NCBI RefSeq assembly: GCF_001429185.1
Contig: NZ_LMIW01000010.1
Span: 248,001-312,000 of the forward strand
Origin: Terrabacter sp. Root85
Lineage (GTDB): Bacteria; Actinomycetota; Actinomycetes; Actinomycetales; Dermatophilaceae
Direction of reading: 5' to 3'
DNA length: 64,000 nucleotides
Shown here: positions 25,324-34,592 of the stretch, piece by piece
Position numbering within the stretch: position 1 is the stretch's first letter
Layout: the number at the start of each line of letters is the position of its first letter
Translations under genes and position numbers: made by a program
Notes under the pieces: generated by a model
What the model was told of the DNA's origin: nothing
Seen by the model: the letters and a program-made list of their open reading frames with translations, nothing else
Databases searched by the model: none

Positions 25324-26910
25324 TCAGACGAGCAGGCCGTCTGCCACGAGGTCGCGCACCTGCGGGAGCACCTCCGCACGCACGTCGGCGGCGTCGAGCC
25401 CGAGCACCGTCGCAATGGCGTCGAGAGCCACCCCCGCCGTCAGCTCGCCGTCGGCCACGCCGAGGTATGCCGCCAGCAGCGTCCCTGCGCGGACGACGCG
25501 TCCCAGCCCTCCGCCCTGCCGGACGAGGATGACGCTCGGGTCCTCGGCACCCGGGACCCCGTGCCGCTCCTCCGTCACGTCGGGGGCGCACGACCACGCG
25601 ACGTCGAGGACGTCCTCGTCGGAGTGCTCGGCGAGCCACGTCCGGGCCCGCAGCCCCGCGCCGACCGCCGGTCCCATCGGGGCGGCGACGGGCCCGTGGG
25701 CCTCGTCGAGGGAGCGCCACGTGCCGCGGTCGGCGGCCGGCCGCTGGAGCGTGACGACCCCGAACCCGACGTGCTCGACACCGCGCGAGGCGAAGTCACG
25801 CAGCCACGCGGCATACATCAGCGAGTGGGACTCGCTGCCGGGCTGGGCACCGCCGTCGCGGGCCCACAGCTCGGCGTACTCGGCGGGGTCCTGCGACTCG
25901 CGCTGGATGACCCAGGCGTCGAGCGCGACCCCGTCCCGGGCCTGCTCGTCGAGCCAGTCACCCCAGACGTCGCGCCACGTGCGCCCGGCCGGGACCTCCC
26001 AGTTGCCGAGGAACTGGGCGACGCCTCCGGGCTCGAGCACCGAGCCGACCTGGCGCACGAGGGAGCGGACGAGGGTGTCACCCGAGCGACCGCCGTCGCG
26101 GTACTCGTAGAGCGGCACACCCTCGTCGCGGGGTGTGATGACGAAGGGCGGGTTGCTGATGACGAGCGAGAACTCCTGCCCCGAAACGGGATCGAGCAGA
26201 TCTCCGGAGAGCAGCTGGACGTCGGGGACCGCCCCCACGCCTTCGGAGGCAGCGAGCGCGAGGTTGAAGCCGGCATACGCGAGCGCCCGCTCCGAGATGT
26301 CGGTGGCGACGATCGCGCCGACGTGTCCGGTCAGGTGCAGGGCCTGCACGCCGCAGCCGGTGCCGAGGTCGAGCGCGCGGTCGACCGGGCGCCGGACGGT
26401 CCACGACGCGAGGGTCGTCGAGGCGCCGCCGATGCCGAGCACGTGGTCGGGGCGCAGGGGCCCACCGACGACGAGCTCGGAGAGGTCGGAGGCGACCCAC
26501 CAGTCGTGGGCGTCGTCGCCGTACGGGCGCAGGTCGCACGTCGCGACGACGTCGCGCTCGGGCGGCGCCCACCGGTCGGCGGCGAAGCCGGCGCGGCCTC
26601 CCTCGAGGCGCACGAGCCCGAGGCGTACCGCCCCCTCGACCCCGAGCGAGGGCAGGGCGGCGCCGAGCGCCGACGCGCGCACGGGTCGACCGAGGGCGAA
26701 GAGGCGCACGAGGACGCCGCATGCATCGTCCACCGACGTGGCTGAGGACTCCGTCGCGAGCAGCGCCGGCAGCGGCTGCTCACGGTGCAGGGCCGCGGAC
26801 GCCACCGGGCCGAGCCGGTCGGCGACGCCGTCGACGGTGAAACGAGCCGCCGAGAGGTCAGCTCGCAGCAGCGCGACGAGCGATCGGTCGACGACGGGGG
26901 TGTCGTTCAG
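25324..26910 (-). CDS. SAM-dependent methyltransferase with NPPF motif
   Basis: About 528 residues. No ATG or GTG fits the start; the best candidate is CTG 26910, whose CTGA overlaps the stop of the STAS gene and which is preceded by GAGGGG, so translation is probably coupled. An N-terminal ~150-residue helical domain precedes a class I methyltransferase fold: motif I DLGTGCGVQALHL near residue 190, ATDIS, and the NPPF motif of N-methyltransferases acting on amino or amide groups. The C-terminal ~150 residues form another helical domain. This three-part layout matches a family common in actinobacteria but without an established substrate. It resembles PrmC/RsmC-type enzymes only in the core. 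Confidence 0.82.
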   Translation of the reverse strand: MNDTPVVDRSLVALLRADLSAARFTVDGVADRLGPVASAALHREQPLPALLATESSATSVDDACGVLVRLFALGRPVRASALGAALPSLGVEGAVRLGLVRLEGGRAGFAADRWAPPERDVVATCDLRPYGDDAHDWWVASDLSELVVGGPLRPDHVLGIGGASTTLASWTVRRPVDRALDLGTGCGVQALHLTGHVGAIVATDISERALAYAGFNLALAASEGVGAVPDVQLLSGDLLDPVSGQEFSLVISNPPFVITPRDEGVPLYEYRDGGRSGDTLVRSLVRQVGSVLEPGGVAQFLGNWEVPAGRTWRDVWGDWLDEQARDGVALDAWVIQRESQDPAEYAELWARDGGAQPGSESHSLMYAAWLRDFASRGVEHVGFGVVTLQRPAADRGTWRSLDEAHGPVAAPMGPAVGAGLRARTWLAEHSDEDVLDVAWSCAPDVTEERHGVPGAEDPSVILVRQGGGLGRVVRAGTLLAAYLGVADGELTAGVALDAIATVLGLDAADVRAEVLPQVRDLVADGLLV

Positions 26911-27278
26911 GACCCCTCGCCCGGCGCGCTCGCCCCGGCCGCGCTCGCGGCGAGCGCCGCGTCGAGGGTCGGGTGGATCTCGAAGACCTTGTCGAGACCG
27001 GTGATGGAGAAGACCTTGAGGACGCGGTCGTCGGTGCCGACGAGGCGCATCGAACCGCCTCTCGTGCGGGTCAGCTTGAGCCGCCCGACGAGCACCCCGA
27101 GCCCTGTCGAGTCGAGGAAGGTGACGTCCGTGAGGTCGACGACGAGCTGCGTGCGCCCGCCCTGGATCTGTTCGTCGAGCTTCTCGCGCACGAGTGGCGC
27201 GGTCTAGACGTCGATCTCGCCGCCGAGGTGCACCACGGTCTGCTCGCCGTGGTCGGCTCGGGTGATCGAGAGATCCAC
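26907..27278 (-). pseudogene. STAS-domain anti-anti-sigma factor interrupted by an amber codon
   Basis: From GTG 27278 (AAGGAAGGGG 5 nt upstream) the frame reads 24 residues of a typical STAS start (DLSITRADHGEQTVVHLGGE). It then meets TAG at 27206-27204 and continues in the same frame for 98 codons with the rest of the domain, including the phospho-acceptor motif FLDSTGLGVLVG. Anti-anti-sigma factors usually have Tyr at this place (GEIDVYTAP), so one TAC-to-TAG change explains it. As read, the product is a 24-residue fragment. A GTG at 27191 could start a shortened protein without the first strand pair. Intact, it would release a sigma factor from an anti-sigma kinase. The interruption could be a real null, a suppressed stop or a sequencing error. 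Confidence 0.85.
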
Positions 27279-27453
27279 CTGTGCCCCTTCCTTGTGCCCA
27301 CACGTGCACAGCTTCTGGTCGCGGTTTCGCGGGTCCGGTCCTGACGTCGTGCTGACCGTTCCCCATCCGTCACGTTCCCCCCGCGTGACCGACCGCGCAG
27401 TAACATGCCCCGCTCGTCGGTTACCGTACCCCGACGGCATACGGTTGCTCCAC

Positions 27454-29781
27454 ATGAACGGGGAGTCAGCGCCCGCGGGACCCGTGCCGGAGGACCTCCT
27501 GCGCACGCTCGTCGGCGACCATCCCGAGCGGCTCGTGCACGTGCACGAGGTGCCGGCTCGCCGCGCCGTGCTCGGGGCCTGGCCAGAATGGGTCGACCCG
27601 ACACTCCTCGGCTCCCTGCTCGCCTCCGGCATCGAGGCGCCGTGGTCGCACCAGGTCGAGGTGGCACAGGCCGCCCACGCCGGACATCACGTCGTCGTCA
27701 GCACGGGCACGGCCTCCGGAAAGAGCCTCGGCTACCACCTGCCGATGCTCAGCGACATCATCGCCGGCGCGACCGCACCCAACGGCCGCGGCGCCACCGC
27801 GCTCTACCTCTCCCCCACGAAGGCGCTCGCCGCCGACCAGCTGAGCCGCATCGACCGGCTCGCGCTGCCCGCCGTGCGGCCCGCGACGTACGACGGCGAC
27901 ACCCCCACCGACGAGCGGCGCTGGATCCGCGACCACGCCAACCTCGTGCTCACCAACCCCGACCTGCTCCACCACTCCCTGCTGCCCGGGCACGAGCGGT
28001 GGAGCTCGTTCCTGCGGGCGCTGCGCTACGTCGTCGTCGACGAGTGCCACGTCTACAAGGGTGTCTTCGGCGCCCACATGGCCGCGGTGCTGCGACGACT
28101 GCGGCGGGTCGCCGCGCGCTACCGCTCCGAGCCGACCTTCGTCTTCGCGTCCGCCACCGTGGCCGACCCGGAGGAGCACGCCTCCCGACTCCTCGGTATG
28201 CCGGTGACCCCGGTGACGCGGGACGGCTCGCCCCGCGCGTCGATGACGTTCGCCCTCTGGGAGCCCCCGCTGCTCGTCGACGAGACCGGGCAGCCGTCGA
28301 GGGTCAGCACCATCACAGAGACGGGCGAGCTGCTCGCCGGGTGCGTGCGCGAGCACGTGCAGACGGTGGCGTTCGCGCGGTCGCGGGCCGGCGTCGAGGT
28401 CGTCGCGCGGATCGCCAAGGAGCGGGTGCCCGTCACGGACGAGCACCGGGTCGCCGCCTACCGCGGCGGCTACCTCCCGGAGGAGCGACGCGAGCTCGAG
28501 CGGTCCCTGCGCGCGAAGGAGCTGCTCGGCCTCGCGGCCACGAACGCGCTCGAGCTCGGTGTCGACGTCAGCGGCCTCGACGCCGTGCTGCTCGCGGGAT
28601 GGCCGGGCACGCTGTCGTCGCTGTGGCAGCAGGCCGGGCGGGCCGGCCGCTCCGGAGAGCGGTCGCTGGCCGTGCTCGTCGCCTCCGACGACCCGCTCGA
28701 CACGTTCGTCGTGCACCACCCGGAGGCGATCTTCGGCCGCGGCATCGAGGCCACCGTCGTCGACCCCGACAACCCGCACGTGCTCGGTCCCCACCTGGCC
28801 GCGGCGGCCGCTGAGCTGCCGGTGACCGAGGCCGACGTCGAGATCTTCGGGCCGCAGACGCGCGTGCTGCTCGACGCGCTCGTCGCCCGCGGCATCCTCA
28901 AGAAGCGTCCGCGGGGCTGGTTCTGGGGGCGTGAGGACCGGCCCGCCGACCACCTGTCGCTGCGTGGGGCCGGCGAGCCCGTGCGGATCATCGAGACCCG
29001 GACCGGGCGCGTCGTCGGCACCGTCGACGACTCGAGCGCGCACTCGCAGGTGCACACCGGCGCCGTGCACCTGCACCAGGGCCAGACGTGGGTGATCACC
29101 GAGCTCGACCTCGACGACCATGCCGCCTTCGCGGTGCGCGGTGACCCCGGCTGGACGACCCAGGCGCAGTCGGTCAGCGACTTCCAGATCGTCCACGAGA
29201 CCGAGCACGAGGAGTGGGGGCCGCTCCGGTGCTCGTTCGGCCACGTGACAGTCCGCCACCAGGTCACCTCGTTCCTGCGCCGCCTGCCCGGCGGAGAGGT
29301 GCTCGGCGAGCACCCCCTCGACCTGCCGCCCCGGTCGCTCGCGACGAAGGCGGTGTGGTGGACGATGCCCGTCGAAGACCTCACGGCGGCCGGGGTGGCG
29401 GAGGACGGCATACCCGGGGCGGCGCACGCGGCCGAGCACGCGGCCATCGGGATGCTCCCGCTCTTCGCCACCGCTGACCGCTGGGACATCGGCGGTGTTT
29501 CCACCGCGCTGCACCCGGACACCGGCCTGCCGACGATCCTCATCTACGACGGACACCCCGGCGGTGCGGGCTTCGCCGAGCGCGGCTACCGACGGATCCG
29601 CCCGTGGCTCAGCGCGACCCGCGACGCCATCGACTCGTGCGAGTGCCCAGAGGGCTGCCCGTCGTGCATCCAGTCCCCCAAGTGCGGCAACGGCAACGAG
29701 CCCCTCGACAAACGCGGCGCCGTGGCCCTGCTCGACCTCGTCCTGCGTCACGCGGACCCAGGGGCCGGGGGCGCGCAGTGA
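27454..29781 (+). CDS. DEAD/DEAH-box helicase with C-terminal DUF1998 zinc module (MrfA/YprA type)
   Basis: 775 residues from ATG 27454; there is no good Shine-Dalgarno, but upstream residues look unrelated. An SF2 helicase core holds Walker A STGTASGKS near residue 86, a DECH box (VVDECH) and SPTKALA (motif Ia). A second RecA lobe contains ATNALELGVDVSGLDAV and QQAGRAGR. The C-terminal DUF1998-type domain ends with four clustered Cys (CECPEGCPSC, then KCGNG), the metal-binding signature of MrfA, which repairs mitomycin-type DNA damage in Bacillus. A role in DNA repair is therefore likely. Its stop overlaps the next start (GTGA). Confidence 0.9.
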   Translation: MNGESAPAGPVPEDLLRTLVGDHPERLVHVHEVPARRAVLGAWPEWVDPTLLGSLLASGIEAPWSHQVEVAQAAHAGHHVVVSTGTASGKSLGYHLPMLSDIIAGATAPNGRGATALYLSPTKALAADQLSRIDRLALPAVRPATYDGDTPTDERRWIRDHANLVLTNPDLLHHSLLPGHERWSSFLRALRYVVVDECHVYKGVFGAHMAAVLRRLRRVAARYRSEPTFVFASATVADPEEHASRLLGMPVTPVTRDGSPRASMTFALWEPPLLVDETGQPSRVSTITETGELLAGCVREHVQTVAFARSRAGVEVVARIAKERVPVTDEHRVAAYRGGYLPEERRELERSLRAKELLGLAATNALELGVDVSGLDAVLLAGWPGTLSSLWQQAGRAGRSGERSLAVLVASDDPLDTFVVHHPEAIFGRGIEATVVDPDNPHVLGPHLAAAAAELPVTEADVEIFGPQTRVLLDALVARGILKKRPRGWFWGREDRPADHLSLRGAGEPVRIIETRTGRVVGTVDDSSAHSQVHTGAVHLHQGQTWVITELDLDDHAAFAVRGDPGWTTQAQSVSDFQIVHETEHEEWGPLRCSFGHVTVRHQVTSFLRRLPGGEVLGEHPLDLPPRSLATKAVWWTMPVEDLTAAGVAEDGIPGAAHAAEHAAIGMLPLFATADRWDIGGVSTALHPDTGLPTILIYDGHPGGAGFAERGYRRIRPWLSATRDAIDSCECPEGCPSCIQSPKCGNGNEPLDKRGAVALLDLVLRHADPGAGGAQ

Positions 29782-30200
29782 ACCGGCCACCGGGCGGACC
29801 CGGACGTCCGGGGCGTCCGGGGCGTCCGGGCCCGTCTCGGCCGCCGGGGGCGTCCGGCCCGTCCGGGTCGTCCGGGTCGTCCGGGTCGTCCGACGCGCAA
29901 GGTCCTCCGGCGGACGCCGGCGCCGGACCGTGGGTCGGGATCACGGGGGGCGCCGCCGGCCGGCCTGCCCCCTCGGTCGTCGTGCGCGGGACGCTGCGCC
30001 GGGTCGAGGTCGAGATGCAGCCTCTCGTGCTGGACGCCGACGACGGGACGACGTGGGAGCTGCTGCTCCCGCCCGGGTGGGCGATCGACGCCGAGCCGGG
30101 CACCCGGGTGACGGTGAGCGGGGACGCCCCAACCGACGTCGCCACGGTGTCGATGGTGGGGCCCGTGCTGCGCGTGCGCTCCCTGTCGCGAGGCGACTGA
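29778..30200 (+). CDS. Small protein with repetitive Gly/Pro/Ser N-terminus and OB-like C-terminus
   Basis: 140 residues from GTG 29778, overlapping the helicase stop. The first ~40 residues are low-complexity, GRPGRPGRPG then SGSSGSSGSS, encoded by tandem 9-bp units of the type GTCCGGGGC/GTCCGGGTC. The last ~85 residues look like a small beta barrel (VVVRGTLRRVEVEMQPLVL ... GTRVTVSG) of OB or related fold. No known family is recognised. Tight coupling to the DUF1998 helicase suggests it assists that enzyme, perhaps by binding single-stranded nucleic acid, but this is inference. Confidence 0.65.
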   Translation: MNRPPGGPGRPGRPGRPGPSRPPGASGPSGSSGSSGSSDAQGPPADAGAGPWVGITGGAAGRPAPSVVVRGTLRRVEVEMQPLVLDADDGTTWELLLPPGWAIDAEPGTRVTVSGDAPTDVATVSMVGPVLRVRSLSRGD

Positions 30201-30264
30201 GTCCGGCGTCCGTCGGACCGGACCGCGGGGCCGGACCACACTCTGAGACATAATGCCGAGTTAT

Positions 30265-30294
30265 TTGACCAGTAACGCATCGCTATTCGAAACT
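30265..30294 (+). promoter_or_regulatory. Possible promoter of the sulfate transporter operon
   Basis: TTGACC (30265-30270) and GAAACT (30289-30294) are separated by 18 bp in a short stretch that is AT-rich for this window. The gene starts ~105 nt further on, leaving a leader without an obvious structure. Confidence 0.35.
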
Positions 30295-30400
30295 CCCATG
30301 CAACGGATAGGAAAGCAGCCACCCGTCGACTGCCGACCGACCCGGCCCGCCGCACCCCGCGGCGCGACCCCGATCCGGACCGCACCCTCAGGAGCCCGAC

Positions 30401-31438
30401 ATGCGCCGCCCCTCGATCGCCCTCGCCGCCATCGCCGTCACCGCGACCCTCGGTCTGACCGCGTGTGCCGGTGGCGGGGCCAGCGACACCGCCGCGGGAC
30501 CGGGCACCGCCGCCGCCGACGGCGCCGCGACGAGCACCATCAACCTCTACGCATATGCCGTCCCGAAGGTGGGCTTCGACGTCGTCATCCCGGCCTTCCA
30601 GAAGACGAAGGCCGGCCAGGGCGTGCAGTTCCAGCAGAGCTACGGCGCCTCGGGCGACCAGAGCCGCAAGGTCGCTGCCGGCGCCGAGGCCGACTTCGTC
30701 AACTTCTCGGTCGAGCCCGACATCACGCGCCTCGTCGATGCCGGGCTCGTCGACCCGAACTGGAATGCCAACGAGCACCAGGGGATTCCCTTCGGCTCCG
30801 TCGTGACGATCGTCGTGCGCAAGGGCAACCCCAAGGGCATCAAGGACTGGGACGACCTGCTCAAGCCCGGCCTCGAGGTCGTGACGCCCAACCCGTTCTC
30901 GTCCGGCTCGGCCAAGTGGAACCTCCTGGCCCCGTACGCCGCCAAGAGCAACGGCGGCGTCGACAAGGCCGCCGGCCTCGCGTACGTCTCGGCGCTCGTC
31001 AAGGACCACGTGAAGGTCCAGCCGAAGTCGGGTCGCGAGGCCACCGAGACCTTCCTGCAGGGCAGCGGCGACGTGCTCCTCAGCTACGAGAACGAGGCCC
31101 TCTTCATCGAGAAGAACGGCGACCCCGTCGAGCACGTGACCCCGCGCACGACCTTCAAGATCGAGAACCCCGCCGCCGTGCTCAAGGGCAGCAAGAACCT
31201 CGCCACGGCCACCGCGTTCAACGACTACCTCTACACGCCGGAGGCGCAGAAGCTGCTCGCCGAGGCCGGCTTCCGGCCGGTCGACACCACCGTGGCCGCG
31301 GAGTACGCCTCGAAGTTCCCGGCCCCGACGAAGCTCTGGACGATCGCCGACCTCGGTGGCTGGAAGACCGTCGACAGCACGCTCTTCAAGAAGGACGTCG
31401 GTGACATCGCCAAGATCTACGACCAGGCGACCCAGTGA
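30401..31438 (+). CDS. cysP: Sulfate/thiosulfate ABC transporter, substrate-binding lipoprotein
   Basis: 345 residues from ATG 30401, with AGGAG 5 nt upstream. The lipobox LTAC gives a lipidated Cys near residue 22. The mature protein is a sulfate-binding fold with family landmarks: SYGASGDQSRKV, DWDDLLKPG, TPNPFSSGSAKWN and VLLSYENEAL. It captures sulfate (or thiosulfate) outside the membrane for the two permeases and ATPase that follow. All four genes overlap by 4 nt and form one operon. In actinobacteria this protein is often named SubI. Confidence 0.93.
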   Translation: MRRPSIALAAIAVTATLGLTACAGGGASDTAAGPGTAAADGAATSTINLYAYAVPKVGFDVVIPAFQKTKAGQGVQFQQSYGASGDQSRKVAAGAEADFVNFSVEPDITRLVDAGLVDPNWNANEHQGIPFGSVVTIVVRKGNPKGIKDWDDLLKPGLEVVTPNPFSSGSAKWNLLAPYAAKSNGGVDKAAGLAYVSALVKDHVKVQPKSGREATETFLQGSGDVLLSYENEALFIEKNGDPVEHVTPRTTFKIENPAAVLKGSKNLATATAFNDYLYTPEAQKLLAEAGFRPVDTTVAAEYASKFPAPTKLWTIADLGGWKTVDSTLFKKDVGDIAKIYDQATQ

Positions 31439-32403
31439 CGTCTGACACCGACCAGCAGCGCAGGGGCCCGCATCCGGAGACGGACGCGGCGCCCCTGCCG
31501 CCGCGTTCGGGCGCGACCGCGCCGGACGGCATACGTCCTCGGGGCGACGACGCACCCCACGGTGCGGGGTCCGGTGGCGCGGCGCGACGCACACGCCACG
31601 GCAAGGGCCTGAGGGGGCTGCGCCGACCGCTCGGCATCGGCATCGTCACGCTGTGGCTCAGCGTCATCGTCCTGCTGCCGCTCGCGGCGCTGACCGTCGC
31701 GGCGTTCGACGAGGGCCTGGCCGGGTTCTGGGAGGCGGTCACCGCGCCCGCCGCGCTCGCGTCCCTCTGGGTGACCGTGCTCGTGTCGGCCGTCGTGGCG
31801 CTCATCAACGCCGTGCTCGGCACGCTCGTCGCGTGGGTGCTCGTGCGCGACGAGTTCCGCGGCAAGCGGTTCGTCAACGCCGTCATCGACCTGCCGTTCG
31901 CGCTGCCGACGATCGTTGCCAGCATCGTGCTGCTCTCCCTCTACGGGCCCAACAGCCCCATCGGTGTCGAGCTCAACGCGACGCGCTGGGGGCTCGTCGT
32001 CGCGCTGCTCTTCGTCACCCTGCCGTTCGTCGTCCGGTCGGTGCAGCCCGTCCTCATCGAGGCCGACCGCGAGGTCGAGGAGGCCGCGGCCTCGCTCGGA
32101 GCCACGACCTGGACGACGTTCCGTCGCATCGTGCTGCCGACCCTCGCGCCGGCGATCCTCAGCGGCACCGGACTCGCCTTCGCCCGCGCGATCGGCGAGT
32201 ACGGCTCGGTCGTGCTCATCGGCGGCAACATCCCCCGCGAGACCCAGGTGGCCTCGCAGTACATCCAGCAGCAGATCGAGATCGACCGACCGCTCAACGC
32301 GGCCGCGGTCTCGGTCGCGCTGCTCGCCATCGCGTTCGTCACGCTGCTGCTCCTACGCGTCGTGTCGAGCCGCAGCCAGCGCCGCGAGGAGCGTGACGCA
32401 TGA
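31435..32403 (+). CDS. cysT: Sulfate ABC transporter permease CysT
   Basis: 322 residues from GTG 31435 (GTGA overlap with cysP). An unusually long charged, Pro/Gly-rich cytoplasmic N-terminus (about residues 1-60) precedes six TM helices. The ABC permease EAA loop is present ([20 protein letters not shown]), which docks the ATPase. The sequence [15 protein letters not shown] is typical of CysT/CysU. With CysW it forms the sulfate channel. Confidence 0.92.
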   Translation: MTSDTDQQRRGPHPETDAAPLPPRSGATAPDGIRPRGDDAPHGAGSGGAARRTRHGKGLRGLRRPLGIGIVTLWLSVIVLLPLAALTVAAFDEGLAGFWEAVTAPAALASLWVTVLVSAVVALINAVLGTLVAWVLVRDEFRGKRFVNAVIDLPFALPTIVASIVLLSLYGPNSPIGVELNATRWGLVVALLFVTLPFVVRSVQPVLIEADREVEEAAASLGATTWTTFRRIVLPTLAPAILSGTGLAFARAIGEYGSVVLIGGNIPRETQVASQYIQQQIEIDRPLNAAAVSVALLAIAFVTLLLLRVVSSRSQRREERDA

Positions 32404-33206
32404 GGGTCTCCCGGGGCACCCGTCTGTCGCTGCGCGTCGTCGCGCTCGGCTACCTCTTCGTGCTGCTCGCCGTGCCGATCGGCGTCATCCTCTGGCGCAC
32501 CTTCGAGCCCGGGCTCTCGGAGTTCATCGCCTCGATCTCGACACCGGCAGCGAGGTCGGCGCTCAACCTGTCGTTGCTCATCGTGGCGATCACCGTCCCG
32601 GTCAACGTCGTCTTCGGCGTCGCGACCGCCCTGGCGCTCGTGCGCGGACGCTTCCGCGGACGAGGGCTGCTGCAGGCCGTGGTCGACCTGCCGTTCGCGG
32701 TGTCACCGATCGTCGTCGGCGTCTCGCTCATCATGCTGTGGGGCGCGGGCGGGTGGTTCGGTGCGCTCGACCGGGCCGGCTTCCAGGTCATCTTCGGCAT
32801 CCCGGGCATGGTGCTCGCGACGATCTTCGTGACGCTGCCGTTCGTCGTGCGCGAGGTGGAGCCGGTGCTCCACGAGATCGGCCAGGAGCAGGAGCAGGCC
32901 GCCTCGACGCTCGGGGCCAACGGGTGGCAGACGTTCTGGCGCATCACCCTCCCGGCGATCCGGTGGGGCCTGACCTACGGCGTCGTGCTGACGGTCGCGC
33001 GGGCCCTCGGCGAGTTCGGCGCGGTCATCATGGTGAGCTCCGGCTTCCCCGGGGTCTCGCAGACCCTGACGCTCCTCGTGCACTCCCGCTACATCGACGA
33101 CCACAACACCTACGGCGCGTATGCCGCCGCCACCCTGCTCATGGGCATCGCGCTCGTCGTGCTGCTGCTCATGACCCTGCTCGACCGCAAGAGGAGCGAC
33201 CGATGA
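32400..33206 (+). CDS. cysW: Sulfate ABC transporter permease CysW
   Basis: 268 residues from ATG 32400, overlapping the cysT stop (ATGA). It has six TM helices, [14 protein letters not shown] in the middle, and an EAA-type loop ([20 protein letters not shown]). [15 protein letters not shown] is characteristic of CysW. It pairs with CysT in the inner membrane. Confidence 0.92.
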   Translation: MRVSRGTRLSLRVVALGYLFVLLAVPIGVILWRTFEPGLSEFIASISTPAARSALNLSLLIVAITVPVNVVFGVATALALVRGRFRGRGLLQAVVDLPFAVSPIVVGVSLIMLWGAGGWFGALDRAGFQVIFGIPGMVLATIFVTLPFVVREVEPVLHEIGQEQEQAASTLGANGWQTFWRITLPAIRWGLTYGVVLTVARALGEFGAVIMVSSGFPGVSQTLTLLVHSRYIDDHNTYGAYAAATLLMGIALVVLLLMTLLDRKRSDR

Positions 33207-34213
33207 TCACCGTGACCAGCGCCCGCAAGGACTACGGCTCGTTCACCGCGCTCGACGACGTGAGCCTCGACATCCCGAGCGGCTCGCTGACCGCGCTGCT
33301 CGGGCCGAGCGGCTCCGGCAAGTCGACGCTGCTGCGCGCGATCGCCGGCCTCGAGGAGCTCGACTCCGGCACCGTGACGATCGAGGGCCGCGACGTCACG
33401 GACGAGCCGCCGCAGCGGCGCGGGATCGGCTTCGTCTTCCAGCACTACGCCGCGTTCAAGCACATGACCGTGCGCGACAACGTCGCCTTCGGACTGACGA
33501 TCCGCAAGCGCCCCAAGGCCGAGACGGCCAAGAAGGTCGACGAGCTGCTCGAGATCGTCGGGCTCGACGGCTTCCAGCACCGCTATCCGGCGCAGCTCTC
33601 CGGCGGTCAGCGCCAACGGATGGCGCTCGCCCGGGCTCTCGCAGTGGACCCGCAGGTGCTGCTGCTCGACGAGCCCTTCGGCGCCCTCGACGCGAAGGTG
33701 CGCACCGACCTGCGCCAGTGGCTGCGCCGGCTGCACGACGAGGTGCACGTGACGACGGTGCTCGTGACGCACGACCAGGAGGAGGCGCTCGACGTCGCCG
33801 ACCGGATCGCCGTGCTCAACAAGGGACGCATCGAGCAGGTCGGCGACCCCGTCACGCTCTACGAGCGCCCCGCCAACGACTTCGTCATGGGCTTCCTCGG
33901 CTCGGTCGCGCACCTCGGCGGGCAGCTCGTGCGACCGCACGACATCGCGCTCGAGCGCGACCGCGCGACGGCGCTCGCCCTCGACGCCAAGGTGCCCGAC
34001 TCCCCCGGGGTCATCGACGCCGTCGTCGAGCGGGTCGTGCCCCTCGGCTTCGAGGTCAGGGTCGACCTGCGGGCCGACTCGGGCGAGCGGTTCGCTGCGC
34101 AGATCACCCGGCGCGACGCCGCCGAGCTGCAGCTGCGGGAGGGGGAGACGATCCACGCGCGCGCCGTCGGGCGCTCGAGCGTCGTCGACCACGACCCGGC
34201 CCTCGCGATCTGA
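33203..34213 (+). CDS. cysA: Sulfate ABC transporter ATPase CysA
   Basis: 336 residues from ATG 33203 (ATGA overlap). Walker [10 protein letters not shown], signature LSGGQRQR, Walker [12 protein letters not shown] and the switch His in [16 protein letters not shown] are all intact. The C-terminal ~100 residues form the regulatory TOBE-like domain of the CysA/MalK group. It energises sulfate import. It is the last gene of the operon and two hairpins follow. Confidence 0.94.
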   Translation: MITVTSARKDYGSFTALDDVSLDIPSGSLTALLGPSGSGKSTLLRAIAGLEELDSGTVTIEGRDVTDEPPQRRGIGFVFQHYAAFKHMTVRDNVAFGLTIRKRPKAETAKKVDELLEIVGLDGFQHRYPAQLSGGQRQRMALARALAVDPQVLLLDEPFGALDAKVRTDLRQWLRRLHDEVHVTTVLVTHDQEEALDVADRIAVLNKGRIEQVGDPVTLYERPANDFVMGFLGSVAHLGGQLVRPHDIALERDRATALALDAKVPDSPGVIDAVVERVVPLGFEVRVDLRADSGERFAAQITRRDAAELQLREGETIHARAVGRSSVVDHDPALAI

Positions 34214-34222
34214 CGCCCGACC

Positions 34223-34239
34223 GTCCAGCTCCGCTGGAC
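34223..34239 (+). terminator. Short hairpin after cysA
   Basis: GTCCAGC (34223-34229) pairs with GCTGGAC (34233-34239) around a 3-nt loop, starting 10 nt after the cysA stop. Confidence 0.5.
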
Positions 34240-34272
34240 CAACGTGGGACAGATCTCGCACGGGCGCGGACG

Positions 34273-34291
34273 ACGGCATAACGTATGCCGT
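34273..34291. repeat. Inverted pair of the GGCATA/TATGCC motif
   Basis: ACGGCATA (34273-34280) and TATGCCGT (34284-34291) are exact inverted copies around ACG. It could be a protein-binding site; it contains one copy of the heptamer that is frequent throughout the window. Confidence 0.5.
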
Positions 34292-34345
34292 GAAGCCCCT
34301 CTCGTCGCCGAGCGACGCGGGCGGGCAGCTCGGGTCACCGAGTGA

Positions 34346-34383
34346 ACTGAGGCGGCGAGGGGACGACACCTCGCCGCCTCAGT
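34346..34383. terminator. Strong hairpin between the cys operon and the Rrf2 gene
   Basis: Perfect 15-bp stem ACTGAGGCGGCGAGG (34346-34360) with CCTCGCCGCCTCAGT (34369-34383) and an 8-nt loop. Probably the main terminator of cysPTWA. Confidence 0.8.
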
Positions 34384-34393
34384 CGCACCCGGT

Positions 34394-34500
34394 GCGTCGC
34401 CCCCCGTCGACTGGCCCCGTCGTCACACCCGCACCGTCGAGTGGCCCCGTCGTCACACCCCGATGCTTCGCCACCCATCGAGTGGTCACGTCCTCACTTC
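34394..34500. repeat. Degenerate tandem repeat with 30-bp period
   Basis: Two adjacent units share TGGCCCCGTCGTCACACCC (34412-34430 and 34442-34460). The preceding CCGTCGA is also repeated. A diverged third unit near 34464-34500 keeps a CATCGAGTGG core. The stretch from 34214 to 34592 holds no gene: only the two hairpins, the inverted motif pair, this repeat and the promoter of the Rrf2 gene. Confidence 0.65.
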
Positions 34501-34580
34501 TTGTCGTCCCGCCGCGGTCCCGGACATCGGCGCCACGTCGCCGGTGGGCCCGATTGGCGCGGAGGTCACCGCGGGTGCGG

Positions 34581-34586
34581 CAGACT
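34581..34586 (+). promoter_or_regulatory. -10-like box of the Rrf2 gene (leaderless type)
   Basis: CAGACT lies 6 nt before the GTG at 34593 with no Shine-Dalgarno, consistent with a leaderless mRNA. Confidence 0.35.
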
Positions 34587-34592
34587 GCATGG

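Noticed and set aside
30253-31404. A 383-codon frame starting with MPSYLTSNAS ahead of cysP
   Set aside because: Only the first few dozen codons precede cysP. The rest is a shadow of cysP rich in Arg/Pro/Gly, and no ribosome site precedes it.
34394-34500. CRISPR array
   Set aside because: The repeats are directly adjacent with no unique spacers, only two to three degenerate copies, and no cas genes are nearby.
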